A stretch of 64,000 nt of DNA, from positions 310,001 to 374,000 of the forward strand of contig NZ_BMIA01000003.1 of the NCBI RefSeq assembly GCF_014641595.1, given 5' to 3'. Positions 17,422-26,027 of the stretch are shown in pieces. The DNA is from Dyadobacter endophyticus (GTDB lineage Bacteria; Bacteroidota; Bacteroidia; Cytophagales; Spirosomataceae). The notes below the pieces were generated by a model. The model saw only the letters and a list, made by a program, of their open reading frames with translations. It was not told the origin of the DNA and ran no database searches. How positions within the stretch are numbered: position 1 is the first letter of the stretch; each line of letters begins with the position of its first letter. Both the position numbers and the translations under genes were made by a program.

Positions 17422-17470
17422 CAAATGTTTTAAATGAAAAGTTTAAACAACCATTTAAAATATACATTTG
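17422..17470. promoter_or_regulatory. Candidate TetR operator dyad
   Basis: Left arm CAAATG-TTTTAAATG (17422-17436) and right arm CATTTAAAATATACATTTG (17452-17470) are inverted copies of each other, apart from four extra bases within the right arm. The site lies about 90-135 bases upstream of the TetR start codon, within A/T-rich DNA that probably contains the operon promoter. The position and dyad form fit autorepression. Confidence 0.5.
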
Positions 17471-17510
17471 AAACTAATATTTACCAGTTTTATCCAATTC
17501 TTATCACTTG

Positions 17511-18500
17511 CTATTCAAGCATATTCCACTCGGCCGTGCGCTCGCCTTGCTTTTCGACGAGCCACACCCTGCTGCCTTTGAAGTGTTTGAGGTATTTTTT
17601 GCTCCTTTTAATGCCCGCCACGCTGAATGCTGTCGCCAGCGCGTCTGCCACCGTTCCGTCGGGGGAGATGACCGTCGTGCGAACGTGAAAAAGCAGGCCG
17701 ATACCTGTTTTAGGATCAACGATATGCGAGTAGCGAACACCTTTGTATTCCATAAAGCGATAAGTAGGGCCGGAAGTGGCGAGCGCCACATTGGACAGTT
17801 GCATGGCTTTCAGCGAATCGCTGCCGTTGGACACATTGATATTCCAGCCCTTCGAACCCGGAGGCGGATCGGTAAGGACGATTTTCCCGCCCGCATCCAT
17901 CATGGCCGACGTGATGCCCAGTTTTTTGAGCTCCTTAATGGCTTCTTCGGCAGCATACCCTTTGCCGAGACCACCGATATCAAGCCGCATGCCTTTCTGC
18001 GTCAGCATAATACTCCGCGACCTGGCGTCCATTTTCAGTTTTGAATAGCCTGTACGCGCCAGCGCATCGCGGATCTCCTCGTCGGGCGGGAAAATTCCTT
18101 TACGGGTCGCGTGGCGCCACATCTGCACCACCGGCCCAAGCGTAGCGTCGAAAACACCGCCCGTTTTGGCACTGATGTCCTGTGAAACGGCCAATATTTC
18201 AAAAAGATCCTTGCTTACCGGCACCCATCTCCCGCTCCCGGACGTTGCCGACAGCCGGTTAATCTCGCTGCCGTCGCGGTAATCGCTCATAATCTCGTTC
18301 AATTCCTCCACCCTCTTGAACGCATTACCCGCCGCGACCTTCGCAATCGAATCATTAGGTGCGTAAAAAACGAGTTTGAAAGGGGAGCCCATCAACCCCT
18401 TTTCAAAAGTGTAGCGCATCTGCTGCGCATGTAGCGGGCATAAAGCGGCGGCCAGGCAGAAAAGAAACAGAGGGACTGAAAGCTTTGGAAATGAAGACAT
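17511..18500 (-). CDS. apbE: FAD:protein FMN transferase (ApbE family)
   Basis: A 329-residue exported enzyme that attaches FMN covalently to a Thr/Ser of target proteins such as Nqr/Rnf subunits. The start at 18500 is preferred because it begins a signal peptide (MSSFPKLSVPLFLFCLAAAL); an in-frame ATG at 18524 would add eight residues. Family motifs: MGSPFKLVFY (near 36), ATLGPVVQMW (near 123), DIGGLGKGYAAEEAI (near 168) and the FAD/metal-binding end SPDGTVADALATAF (near 287). No target flavoprotein gene is in the window. It stands alone on the minus strand. Confidence 0.92.
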   Translation of the reverse strand: MSSFPKLSVPLFLFCLAAALCPLHAQQMRYTFEKGLMGSPFKLVFYAPNDSIAKVAAGNAFKRVEELNEIMSDYRDGSEINRLSATSGSGRWVPVSKDLFEILAVSQDISAKTGGVFDATLGPVVQMWRHATRKGIFPPDEEIRDALARTGYSKLKMDARSRSIMLTQKGMRLDIGGLGKGYAAEEAIKELKKLGITSAMMDAGGKIVLTDPPPGSKGWNINVSNGSDSLKAMQLSNVALATSGPTYRFMEYKGVRYSHIVDPKTGIGLLFHVRTTVISPDGTVADALATAFSVAGIKRSKKYLKHFKGSRVWLVEKQGERTAEWNMLE

Positions 18501-18597
18501 TGGAGTAAATACAAATAATTGCATGGCAAATTACTCCATTTCGCGCAATTCACGGGCCGTGCTGCGGCGATAATTTGTGCCAGGGGCTATAACGACG

Positions 18598-18632
18598 AAA
18601 GGGGGTACGGACCTCCCGTCCATACCCCCTTC
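18598..18632. terminator. Strong hairpin downstream of a small membrane protein gene
   Basis: Arms of about 15 bases, AAGGGGGTA-CGGAC and its near-complement CGTCC-A-TACCCCCTT, with a short CTCC loop and one mispair. It starts some 19 bases after the stop of the 72-codon gene on the minus strand. Only a short T-run follows, so it is a probable rather than certain terminator. Confidence 0.55.
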
Positions 18633-18650
18633 GCTTCCGGTACTTATATA

Positions 18651-18869
18651 TTAGTAATCGCTATACTCGTCAATCCAATTGCTCTCCTCAGGTTGATGAT
18701 GTGCATTAATAGCATCTTTAATCAGTCCTGCACCTATGAATGGCAGGGAAACAACAGTCGAAATAATCATCGCGAAAAACATAATAGTTGCAAAAAATAA
18801 CTTCCCGGAATACCCAACAACGCTTGATAAGAAGTTCATACTAATGCAATTATTTATACTAAAATTCAT
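18651..18869 (-). CDS. Small single- or double-pass membrane protein
   Basis: A 72-residue protein with a hydrophobic core at residues 12-50 and an acidic C-terminal tail (EESNWIDEYSDY). An internal ATG at residue 11 is a possible start, giving a shorter form. It has its own downstream hairpin, which supports it as a real transcript. I do not recognise a family. It lies alone between ApbE and the amidase region, in A/T-rich DNA. Confidence 0.5.
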   Translation of the reverse strand: MNFSINNCISMNFLSSVVGYSGKLFFATIMFFAMIISTVVSLPFIGAGLIKDAINAHHQPEESNWIDEYSDY

Positions 18870-19064
18870 ATATCAAAGTTAAAAAAAATAACCGTGCCAA
18901 TCCAATAAATATGCTTATTTTAGGATATAATTTAATGTTTTACAGGCATTTTATTACAAACCTGAAAAGACTAGTAGCAAGGGTTCTACAAAGCCAAGAA
19001 TCATTTCCCACTAAATGTAACCGAATATGAAATTAATTTTACACCAACATGCTTGCCCTGATTC

Positions 19065-19211
19065 ATGAGTAAATTTTTTGTGGCTTTACTAAGAGTTATT
19101 TTTGCCGCCATTCTCGGTACCGCCGCGCTGCTTACTACCATTATTATATCGCCTCTTCTCCTGATTATGTGGATCTGGAAAATTCTCACGGGGACGCCTC
19201 CCCGTCGGTAA
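19065..19211 (+). CDS. Small hydrophobic peptide (48 residues)
   Basis: An open frame of 48 codons beginning MSKFFVALLRVIF and ending in a basic tail (TPPRR). Residues 5-42 are almost entirely hydrophobic, enough for one long or two short membrane helices. It ends 50 bases before the amidase start on the same strand. The clear membrane profile with positive ends makes a real membrane peptide plausible. No family recognised. Confidence 0.45.
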   Translation: MSKFFVALLRVIFAAILGTAALLTTIIISPLLLIMWIWKILTGTPPRR

Positions 19212-19260
19212 AACAGGACTTCCTATATTGCAGGTAAACAGAACCTGTCCAATCACGTTC

Positions 19261-20835
19261 ATGAAAAGAAGAAACTTTATCCGGCTTGGCTCGGCAGCGG
19301 GGGTGTTTGCCGTCATGCCCGCATTTGCCTGGCAGCCCGCTCCCTCCGTATATGCGGAAATGACCGTAGCCGAAATGACCAAACGCATGCAATCGGGCAG
19401 GCTTACTTCGTTAGCATTGACGCATCACTACCTCGACGAAATTGCCCGCACCGACAAGGCAGGGCCAAAACTTGCTTCGGTGATCGAGCTTAACCCTGAC
19501 GCGCTGCGCATTGCGGCATCGCTTGACAAGGAGCGTAAATCGGGTAAAATCCGCGGGCCGCTGCACGGCATCCCGGTTCTCATTAAAGACAATATCGACA
19601 CCGCCGACCAAATGAAAACAACTGCCGGCTCGCTGGCGCTGCTTGATAATGTGGCTTCGAAAGACGCCTTTCTCGTAACGCGGCTCAGGGAAGCCGGAGC
19701 GGTGATTCTGGGCAAAACCAATCTCAGCGAATGGGCCAATTTCAGGTCGACACGGTCGTCGAGCGGGTGGAGCAGCCGGGGCGGGCAGACAAGAAACCCC
19801 TATGTACTGGACCGATCCCCGTGCGGATCAAGTTCCGGCTCGGCGGTGGCGGTGGCCGCCAATCTTTGTGCCGTGGCGGTAGGCACCGAAACAAACGGCT
19901 CCATCGCCTGCCCGGCGTCGATGAACGGCGTCGTCGGCATTAAACCGACCGTCGGGTTGGTGAGTCGGAGCGGCGTCATCCCCATTTCGAAAACGCAGGA
20001 TACTGCCGGCCCATTCGGACGGACTGTCGCCGATGCGGCCGCACTACTCGGGGCCATAGCCGGCCGGGACCCCGCCGATCTTACCCAACATACAGCCTCA
20101 CAGCAGCTACCCACGGATTATGCCGCGTTCCTGGATGCCGATGGCCTCAAAGGCAAGCGTATTGGAGTCGAAAAGACGATGCTGAAAAAGCATGAGGGAA
20201 TAGACGACCTATTGGCTAAGGCTTTGGAACAAATGAAAGCTGCCGGCGCCGAAATTGTGGAAATCGAGTACATGAAGGTGCAGCAGCTGCCGGGGGCGGA
20301 ATCGCTGGTGTTGCAGTATGAGTTCAAGGATGGGATCAACCGCTATTTGTCCAAGTCCAATGCGAAAATCAAGTCGCTGGAAGGCCTTATTGCGTATAAC
20401 AAGGCCAACAAGGCAAAAGTGATGCCGTATTTCGGTCAGGAGCTTTTCGAAACGTCCCAGGCGAAAGGCGATTTAAATACCAAAGAATACAAAGAGGCAC
20501 TGGAAAAAATCAACAGCGTGGCCGGCACATTGAGCGACCTGCTCGATAAACACCGGCTCGACGCATTATGCGGCCCATCCACCGGTGCAGCCTGGTGCAT
20601 CGACCTCGTCAATGGCGATTTCTGGACCGGTTACGGTTCCTACGGTCCGGCAGCGCTATCCGGCTTCCCGTCGATTACATTACCGATGGGCATGCTGAGC
20701 GGCCTGCCGGTAGGCATTTCCTTCCTCGGCAAGGCTTACCAGGAACCGGAGCTGATCCGCATCGCGTATGCGTACGAACAGGCGTCGCGGAACCGCGTGG
20801 TGCCGGAGTATGTGCGGAGTGTGGGGAGGTTGTGA
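19261..20835 (+). CDS. Amidase-signature family hydrolase, exported
   Basis: A 524-residue amidase-signature enzyme. The start at 19261 gives MKRRNFIRLGSAAGVF, a twin-arginine-like signal, and is preferred to an in-frame ATG at 19228. The catalytic Lys is in PVLIKDNIDT (near 100), and the Gly/Ser-rich signature at about 180-210 (CGSSSGSAVAVAA, then GTETNGSIACPAS) supplies the cis-Ser and nucleophile Ser. The gene is unlinked to gatB or gatC, so it is a hydrolase acting on amides and not the GatA subunit of tRNA amidotransferase. The substrate is unknown; the export signal suggests a periplasmic substrate. Confidence 0.88.
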   Translation: MKRRNFIRLGSAAGVFAVMPAFAWQPAPSVYAEMTVAEMTKRMQSGRLTSLALTHHYLDEIARTDKAGPKLASVIELNPDALRIAASLDKERKSGKIRGPLHGIPVLIKDNIDTADQMKTTAGSLALLDNVASKDAFLVTRLREAGAVILGKTNLSEWANFRSTRSSSGWSSRGGQTRNPYVLDRSPCGSSSGSAVAVAANLCAVAVGTETNGSIACPASMNGVVGIKPTVGLVSRSGVIPISKTQDTAGPFGRTVADAAALLGAIAGRDPADLTQHTASQQLPTDYAAFLDADGLKGKRIGVEKTMLKKHEGIDDLLAKALEQMKAAGAEIVEIEYMKVQQLPGAESLVLQYEFKDGINRYLSKSNAKIKSLEGLIAYNKANKAKVMPYFGQELFETSQAKGDLNTKEYKEALEKINSVAGTLSDLLDKHRLDALCGPSTGAAWCIDLVNGDFWTGYGSYGPAALSGFPSITLPMGMLSGLPVGISFLGKAYQEPELIRIAYAYEQASRNRVVPEYVRSVGRL

Positions 20836-20841
20836 CGCCCC

Positions 20842-22299
20842 TCACCGCGCCAGATACCTTTCATAAAAGGACCCTTTCTGCCCCAGAAACTGATTGGCTT
20901 CCTGCTCCGAATAAACGGCTTTGCCCAGCTGGTAGAAATCCTCGTATTGATTATAAGGATAAGGCGTGAATTTCACCTTATCGGGGAAAAGTGATTGCAT
21001 GATAACATTTTCCGTCAGCGCCCGCTTGATGTGCGATAAGGGAACGACCAAGCCCAGCACGAGGAAAATAATGATCGGGTAAGCGACGCGCATTTTATAC
21101 CAGCCGGGGTGCTCTTGCGCCCATTCGGCAAAGCGGTGCAGTATAAAAAGTGACAACAGCGTGAGTACGGGCGTGCTTCCGCGCAGGAACCAGTCGTTCC
21201 ATTTACCCATCCGGAAAAGGGATATCATGATCAAGAGCAGAAAAAGGCCGTGGATCACCGGAGCGTACTGGCTTTTGTGCAGCTTCAAAATGAGTACAAT
21301 GCCGTAAAGTACCGCAAGGTCGATCACCACGCCAAAGAAATAGTGGAATGCAATTTCATTCAGCGGATTGAACTGCCAGATAAAACCGGACACAACGGAG
21401 TTTTTGCCTTGTAAAAAGAAAAAGAAGGTCGGTATAAAAAGCAAACCTGGCAGGAAAAGGTCGAGCATCGGCCTTGGGTTGAGAAAATACCGGGGCTCCT
21501 TGTAGTAGCGCAGGACGATCAACATCCCGAAGATGATCACGAAAACGATTGACGGGAAAATGCCCCAGATAAATATGGAGATGACGGCCAAAAAGCTCTT
21601 TTCAGGCTTTTTGAGATATACATAGTCATTGAAAAGAATGCATGAGACGATGATGATCGGTATGAGCTGGTTGGGAGCCCATTGCGTCTGGTAAAGAACC
21701 GGCCATATTTCGGTGAAAAACGGCGGTACGTGGTAATTGAGACCGATCGCACGCAGGAAAAGCACTTTGGTAACATGCCCCACCCCACCCAGCGAAAGGA
21801 AGAAAACCAGCGAAAGGTAGCTTTTACGCGTAAAAATAAAGATCCAGCAGATGCCTATAAAAAGGCCAACCGACGCCCACAGATATAAGGCAATGCCCGA
21901 AAGTTCGCCCAAACCTTTCGAAATCAGCGCTGGAACCAGAAAAAAGCCGAAGTAATGGCAGGCATAACGGCCATTCTCCTTAAAAGTAACCGGCCAAGAC
22001 TGATTGTAAAGGGTGTAATATTTCGAATTGTGTGCCCAGAAATCAAATGCCTGGAAACAAAAGCCCCCTATCCCCGAAAACGCAATAATCGCCAGTGAAA
22101 TGAATGCAATCTCGACCATATGACGGGGAGCGAGGTCGGTTTTCAGCGTCTTTTCCCGCTGGTAGCTGATGAAGTACATAACCGCAAGCCCCACGACCAG
22201 ACATACCGAAATGGGCATCCTGAACCAGCCGATTGAAAAAATCAGGTTGGGAAGCAGCAGATAACCCAGACTTAAATTGCGCAGTACAGTTGTTTTCAT
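20842..22299 (-). CDS. Polytopic membrane protein of unknown function
   Basis: A 485-residue protein with about eleven or twelve hydrophobic helices from residue 10 to 430 and a short soluble tail. An early extramembrane loop (FDFWAHNSKYYTLYN, near 91-105) has an Asp followed by aromatic residues, reminiscent of the first loop of GT-C glycosyltransferases, but the similarity is weak. It converges with the amidase gene, with six bases between stops. I do not recognise a named family. Confidence 0.6.
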   Translation of the reverse strand: MKTTVLRNLSLGYLLLPNLIFSIGWFRMPISVCLVVGLAVMYFISYQREKTLKTDLAPRHMVEIAFISLAIIAFSGIGGFCFQAFDFWAHNSKYYTLYNQSWPVTFKENGRYACHYFGFFLVPALISKGLGELSGIALYLWASVGLFIGICWIFIFTRKSYLSLVFFLSLGGVGHVTKVLFLRAIGLNYHVPPFFTEIWPVLYQTQWAPNQLIPIIIVSCILFNDYVYLKKPEKSFLAVISIFIWGIFPSIVFVIIFGMLIVLRYYKEPRYFLNPRPMLDLFLPGLLFIPTFFFFLQGKNSVVSGFIWQFNPLNEIAFHYFFGVVIDLAVLYGIVLILKLHKSQYAPVIHGLFLLLIMISLFRMGKWNDWFLRGSTPVLTLLSLFILHRFAEWAQEHPGWYKMRVAYPIIIFLVLGLVVPLSHIKRALTENVIMQSLFPDKVKFTPYPYNQYEDFYQLGKAVYSEQEANQFLGQKGSFYERYLAR

Positions 22300-22573
22300 T
22301 CAGTTCCCTATATTCAACGGGCAGTTCCAAAAAGTGTTTTCAACGAAATCCGACAAAACTACTAGAAATATCTTGTCATCAGATACTGACAACCCCTTAC
22401 TTGTAACCGTTGCAACGTTAATATCATTTTAGTATTAAATATACCAAAAATCGAACGTAGGGAAGCAGGATAGTTCGCAAACGGCCTACCATTTATCCCG
22501 CGGGATCGTCACAAATTGCAAGTAACCCGCGGTGTTCTGAGCCTTTTCTGCCCAAATACCTAATCCGACCTTC

Positions 22574-24289
22574 ATGGACAGAAGACAATTCGTAAGGAAC
22601 AGTACACTGGCACTCTGCACATTACCTGTTATGCGGGCACCCGGCGACCGGCCGGCCCATCACATTCAGGCGGACTCCATGCCCGATTGGCTTCAGACGC
22701 TGGTGAAACAGGCCGACAAAAGCATTGAATCCTTGCTGACTTTTCAAACAAAAGACTCCAAAAGCCCGGACCTCGGTGGTTTGCGCGATGGTTTCGACCT
22801 GCTGAATCCACATAGTACGGCCGCATTGATCCAATATGGCGCGAGCGGCTTGTTTTCGCCGGGCTCTAAATTCTACCGATCCAAAGAACTGCTCGCCAGC
22901 ATGGACCTGGCCGCATTGTACCTGATCAAAACCCAACATAGCGACGGCACCATTGACCTGCTTTCGACCAACTTTCATTCGACGCCCGACACCGGTTTCC
23001 TTGTGAAGCGACTGACGATGGCGTATAGGCTCATCGAACAATCGGGGACGGAAGGTGCCGACAAAATGCTGCTCAACCTGAAAACGTTCCTCGTACGCGG
23101 GGGCGACGCGTTGAGCGTGGGCGGCATTCATACGCCCAACCACCGCTGGGTAGTGTCGGCCGCACTGACCAAACTGAACGAGCTCTGGCCCAATCCCAAA
23201 TATGTCGCGAGAGCAGAGCAATGGCTGGCGGAGCACATCGATATCGACCGCGACGGGCAGTATAATGAGAAGAGCACATTCATTTACTCCTCTCTTAGCG
23301 ACCGGCTGCTTATTACCATCGGCAAAGGCCTTAAAAAACCGGAGCTCTTCGACGCCGTCCGGAAGAACCTCGACATGACGATGTATTACGTGCATCCTAA
23401 CGGCGAAATTGTAACAGACGCTTCCGGGAGGCAGGACAAGGCCATTGTGGGCACGCTTGAAAACTACTATTATCCTTACCGTTACTTTGCCATCAAGGAC
23501 AGAAACGGCGAGTATGCTGCTATGTGCCGCTTAATCGAAAAGACCGCCGCCATGAAAACGGCGGGTTTTCTGGATTACTTCCTGACCGATCCTTCGCTTT
23601 GGGCCGAATTGCCCGCCGATAAACCGGTGCCCGTCGATTATGTCAAAACTTTCCCGAACTCAGGCCTCGTGCGCATACGCAGGGACCGCTGGGACAGCAC
23701 GCTCATCGCGAATAACCCAGTCTGGTTTACATTCATGAAGGGCAATGCAGTGTTGCAAGGTGTACGGTTTGCATCTTCTTTTTTCGGGAAAGGCCAGTTC
23801 CAATCTGAGAAAATCATTGAAAATGGGAAAGAATGGGTCCTGACGCAGAAACTCGACGGCCCTTATTTTCAGCCTTACCCGAAAGAATCCATTGTCGCGG
23901 ATGGCGACTGGGAGAAAATGCCGCGGAATTTTCGGCCCCAAAGCGAGGTACAGATCCTCGAAACAAAGGTAATGATCTGGGAAACTCCGGGAGGAATGGA
24001 AATCGAAGTAGCAACGAACGGTACCGAGCGTGTTCCGGCTGCATTGGAACTGATTTTCAGGCCTGGCGGAACGCTCAAAGGTGTTTCCAAAATTGAAAAC
24101 ACCAAGGATTCGTGGCTGCTAAAAGAGGCAGCCGGCTCTTATGAATTGGGGGGTGACACCATTTCTTTCGGTCCGGGGCTGGCGCTGCACAAGAACATCG
24201 CACTACGGGGAGCCTTGCCAGCCATGGAAGCGCCTACTGTTTTTCTCACCGGCTTTACGCCCTTCAAGCATGTGATCCGCTTTTCGTGA
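22574..24289 (+). CDS. Exported (alpha/alpha)-toroid-like protein, possible polysaccharide lyase or hydrolase
   Basis: A 571-residue protein with a twin-arginine-type signal (MDRRQFVRNSTLALCTLPV). Residues 35-360 are mostly helical, with a pattern like the alpha/alpha toroids of polysaccharide lyases and unsaturated glucuronyl hydrolases, including the Asn-His-Arg-Trp segment HTPNHRWVVSAALT near 187-200 and a Tyr cluster ENYYYPYRYF near 297-306. The remaining part is beta-rich, as in heparinase-type lyases. This wording suggests a lyase or hydrolase on a uronic-acid or similar polymer. No family was matched with certainty, and there are no other glycan genes beside it. Confidence 0.55.
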   Translation: MDRRQFVRNSTLALCTLPVMRAPGDRPAHHIQADSMPDWLQTLVKQADKSIESLLTFQTKDSKSPDLGGLRDGFDLLNPHSTAALIQYGASGLFSPGSKFYRSKELLASMDLAALYLIKTQHSDGTIDLLSTNFHSTPDTGFLVKRLTMAYRLIEQSGTEGADKMLLNLKTFLVRGGDALSVGGIHTPNHRWVVSAALTKLNELWPNPKYVARAEQWLAEHIDIDRDGQYNEKSTFIYSSLSDRLLITIGKGLKKPELFDAVRKNLDMTMYYVHPNGEIVTDASGRQDKAIVGTLENYYYPYRYFAIKDRNGEYAAMCRLIEKTAAMKTAGFLDYFLTDPSLWAELPADKPVPVDYVKTFPNSGLVRIRRDRWDSTLIANNPVWFTFMKGNAVLQGVRFASSFFGKGQFQSEKIIENGKEWVLTQKLDGPYFQPYPKESIVADGDWEKMPRNFRPQSEVQILETKVMIWETPGGMEIEVATNGTERVPAALELIFRPGGTLKGVSKIENTKDSWLLKEAAGSYELGGDTISFGPGLALHKNIALRGALPAMEAPTVFLTGFTPFKHVIRFS

Positions 24290-24353
24290 GGCTCATTCTA
24301 AAACTGTTTCCAACCCTGGCGGCGGCCGCTACGCCTGGGCGTCGAATCAGTTC

Positions 24354-25139
24354 TTAATGTTTGCTGATCCAGTCGAGGATGTAATCGGCATCTTCTTTCC
24401 AGGTAGGCTGACCTAAAACGAAGTGGTTACGGCCAGGGAACTCTTTGTAATCCAGCACCGAGCCGTTGTTTTTGTAGGCTTTGAAGTTGCGGAGATTCAG
24501 TGAGGCAGGGATAATATTGTCGAATTCACCCGAGGTAATCAGCAATGGGGCGTGTGCTTTTTTGAAATCCACTTTGGCTGCGGAAGTAATACCGCCGCGG
24601 GCTACGGTTTTGGATTCGGGGATGACGTTCTCTTCCCAGGTTTTCATTTGTTCTTCGAGCGTCATTCCGTTGGTGAAAGCATATTGCCAGTCGGCGAGCG
24701 ACATCAGATAAGTTTTTTTCAATGAGGTAAACAACCCGAATACTTTATAACCCGCTTTCAGGAAGGAGAATTCGTAAGGGATCACGCCTTGTGGGGGAAC
24801 TGGGTGGATGGCGATACCTGCAACGCCTAAATCACGGTTAATCAGAATTTGTGTGATCAAACCGCCCAGAGAATGGCCGATGATGATCGGTTTTTCGGGT
24901 AATGCTTTGATGAAATCGGCATAATGGTCGACCAGCTCTTTGAATGTCAGACCGGCCAGTGCGGTATCGTTGGGTTGTCTGTCTCTCAGTTCAGCGGCGG
25001 GTGCATCTTTGTGGGGCCAGGCCGGTGCGTAAGTGGTGTAACCCTGGCCTTCAAAATACATTTTCCATTGGTCCCAGCCATTGTGGCTTACGAATGCACC
25101 TGTTACAAATACGACGGTTTTGGTGTTATTGGCTTTCAT
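24354..25139 (-). CDS. Alpha/beta hydrolase
   Basis: A 261-residue soluble hydrolase. The nucleophile elbow GHSLGG is near residue 103 (S103), the acid is in the GEFDNIIP segment near 211, and the catalytic His is in GRNHFVLG near 240. A Trp-rich N-terminal segment (NGWDQWKMYF) follows the first strand. No signal peptide. A Crp/Fnr-like regulator gene lies next upstream in the same direction, and two small dyads are in the 102-base gap, so regulation by that protein is likely. The substrate (ester, lactone or other) is unknown. Confidence 0.85.
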   Translation of the reverse strand: MKANNTKTVVFVTGAFVSHNGWDQWKMYFEGQGYTTYAPAWPHKDAPAAELRDRQPNDTALAGLTFKELVDHYADFIKALPEKPIIIGHSLGGLITQILINRDLGVAGIAIHPVPPQGVIPYEFSFLKAGYKVFGLFTSLKKTYLMSLADWQYAFTNGMTLEEQMKTWEENVIPESKTVARGGITSAAKVDFKKAHAPLLITSGEFDNIIPASLNLRNFKAYKNNGSVLDYKEFPGRNHFVLGQPTWKEDADYILDWISKH

Positions 25140-25173
25140 GATTTCTATCGGTTAAAAGTTGATTTTCTTTCTT

Positions 25174-25188
25174 GTTCAATCTTTGAAC
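25174..25188. promoter_or_regulatory. Small dyad upstream of the alpha/beta hydrolase
   Basis: GTTCAA and TTGAAC separated by three bases, 35-50 bases upstream of the hydrolase start codon. A second dyad follows at 25222-25237. Both sit in the only gap between this gene and the Crp-like regulator. Confidence 0.4.
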
Positions 25189-25221
25189 ATGACAAAATTC
25201 AGCACAAAGCCAGACTATATT

Positions 25222-25237
25222 CTTAACCCAAGTTAAG
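25222..25237. promoter_or_regulatory. Dyad CTTAAC-N4-GTTAAG upstream of the alpha/beta hydrolase
   Basis: A perfect inverted repeat with six-base arms and a four-base spacer, just beyond the stop of the Crp/Fnr-like gene and 83-98 bases upstream of the hydrolase start. Size and symmetry fit a dimeric regulator site. Confidence 0.45.
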
Positions 25238-25241
25238 ATCG

Positions 25242-25829
25242 TCATTTACCCACCATTCTTTTTCTGATCCGGCTCAAAGAAGGTGCCTGAATGCCCAGAT
25301 AAGAGGCTATATGGTACAACGGGACGTTGTTAAAAATGTCGGGATGGTTCTGGATCAGTTCGAGGTAACGCTGCTCGGGCGTACGGAACATGAATTCCTC
25401 GGCACGGTTCATGGCCAGGTTAAATGCAGTTTCCGCCACCAGCCGACCGAAACGCTCCCAATGATGTGACCTACCATATAATTCATTGAGATGATTTATA
25501 TGAATGTACAGTACGGTCGACTCCGTCATCGATTCCGTATAATAGCTACACGGCGTTTGTGTTACGAAACTCTTATACGCTACCACCACTTGGTTCTTTG
25601 AAAAGAAAAAGACATTCTTCTCGTCCGCCGATTCGTCATCTATATAGTAAGTCCGGAACACACCGTCGAGGATAAACCCCAGGTACTTGCAAACATTTTT
25701 GTATTCATTATAAAACTCTCCTTTCCCGTAGGTCTTTCGTTGCCAGTACGGCGCCGACAATTCAAATGCTTCGGCATCGATCCCCGCGAACTGATTGAGG
25801 GCGTAGTTCAGGATTTGTGTTTCGGTCAT
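25242..25829 (-). CDS. Crp/Fnr-family transcriptional regulator
   Basis: A 195-residue protein with an N-terminal cyclic-nucleotide-binding-like beta-barrel (about residues 20-115; ILDGVFRTYYI and VYVHI-like strands) and a C-terminal winged helix-turn-helix (about 145-193, ending YHIASYLGIQAPSLSRIRKRM). The phosphate-binding Arg/Ser motif of true CRP is not seen, as is common in the Bacteroidota branch, so a ligand other than cAMP or none is likely. It is next to and co-directional with the alpha/beta hydrolase gene, probably its target. Confidence 0.85.
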   Translation of the reverse strand: MTETQILNYALNQFAGIDAEAFELSAPYWQRKTYGKGEFYNEYKNVCKYLGFILDGVFRTYYIDDESADEKNVFFFSKNQVVVAYKSFVTQTPCSYYTESMTESTVLYIHINHLNELYGRSHHWERFGRLVAETAFNLAMNRAEEFMFRTPEQRYLELIQNHPDIFNNVPLYHIASYLGIQAPSLSRIRKRMVGK

Positions 25830-25971
25830 GAGTTATGCAGGTGGTTGACGTATATTCCAAAAATAGCCAGCAAATGCATTATTTCCGAATCGAATCGGGC
25901 ACTAGGCCACCGGGGCCGGGATATTCATACAAAAACCTCATTACCAGCCACCTAAAATGCCGATTATTCGT

Positions 25972-25979
25972 TAAATTTG
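25972..25979 (+). promoter_or_regulatory. Promoter -7 box (TAAATTTG)
   Basis: An exact match to the Bacteroidota TAnnTTTG element, 49 bases upstream of the start at 26028. No clear TTG element is at the expected distance. Confidence 0.4.
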
Positions 25980-26027
25980 ATTACCTCCCCTGACGATGCA
26001 GCTTCGGACCTCAAACGTTTCTTAACT

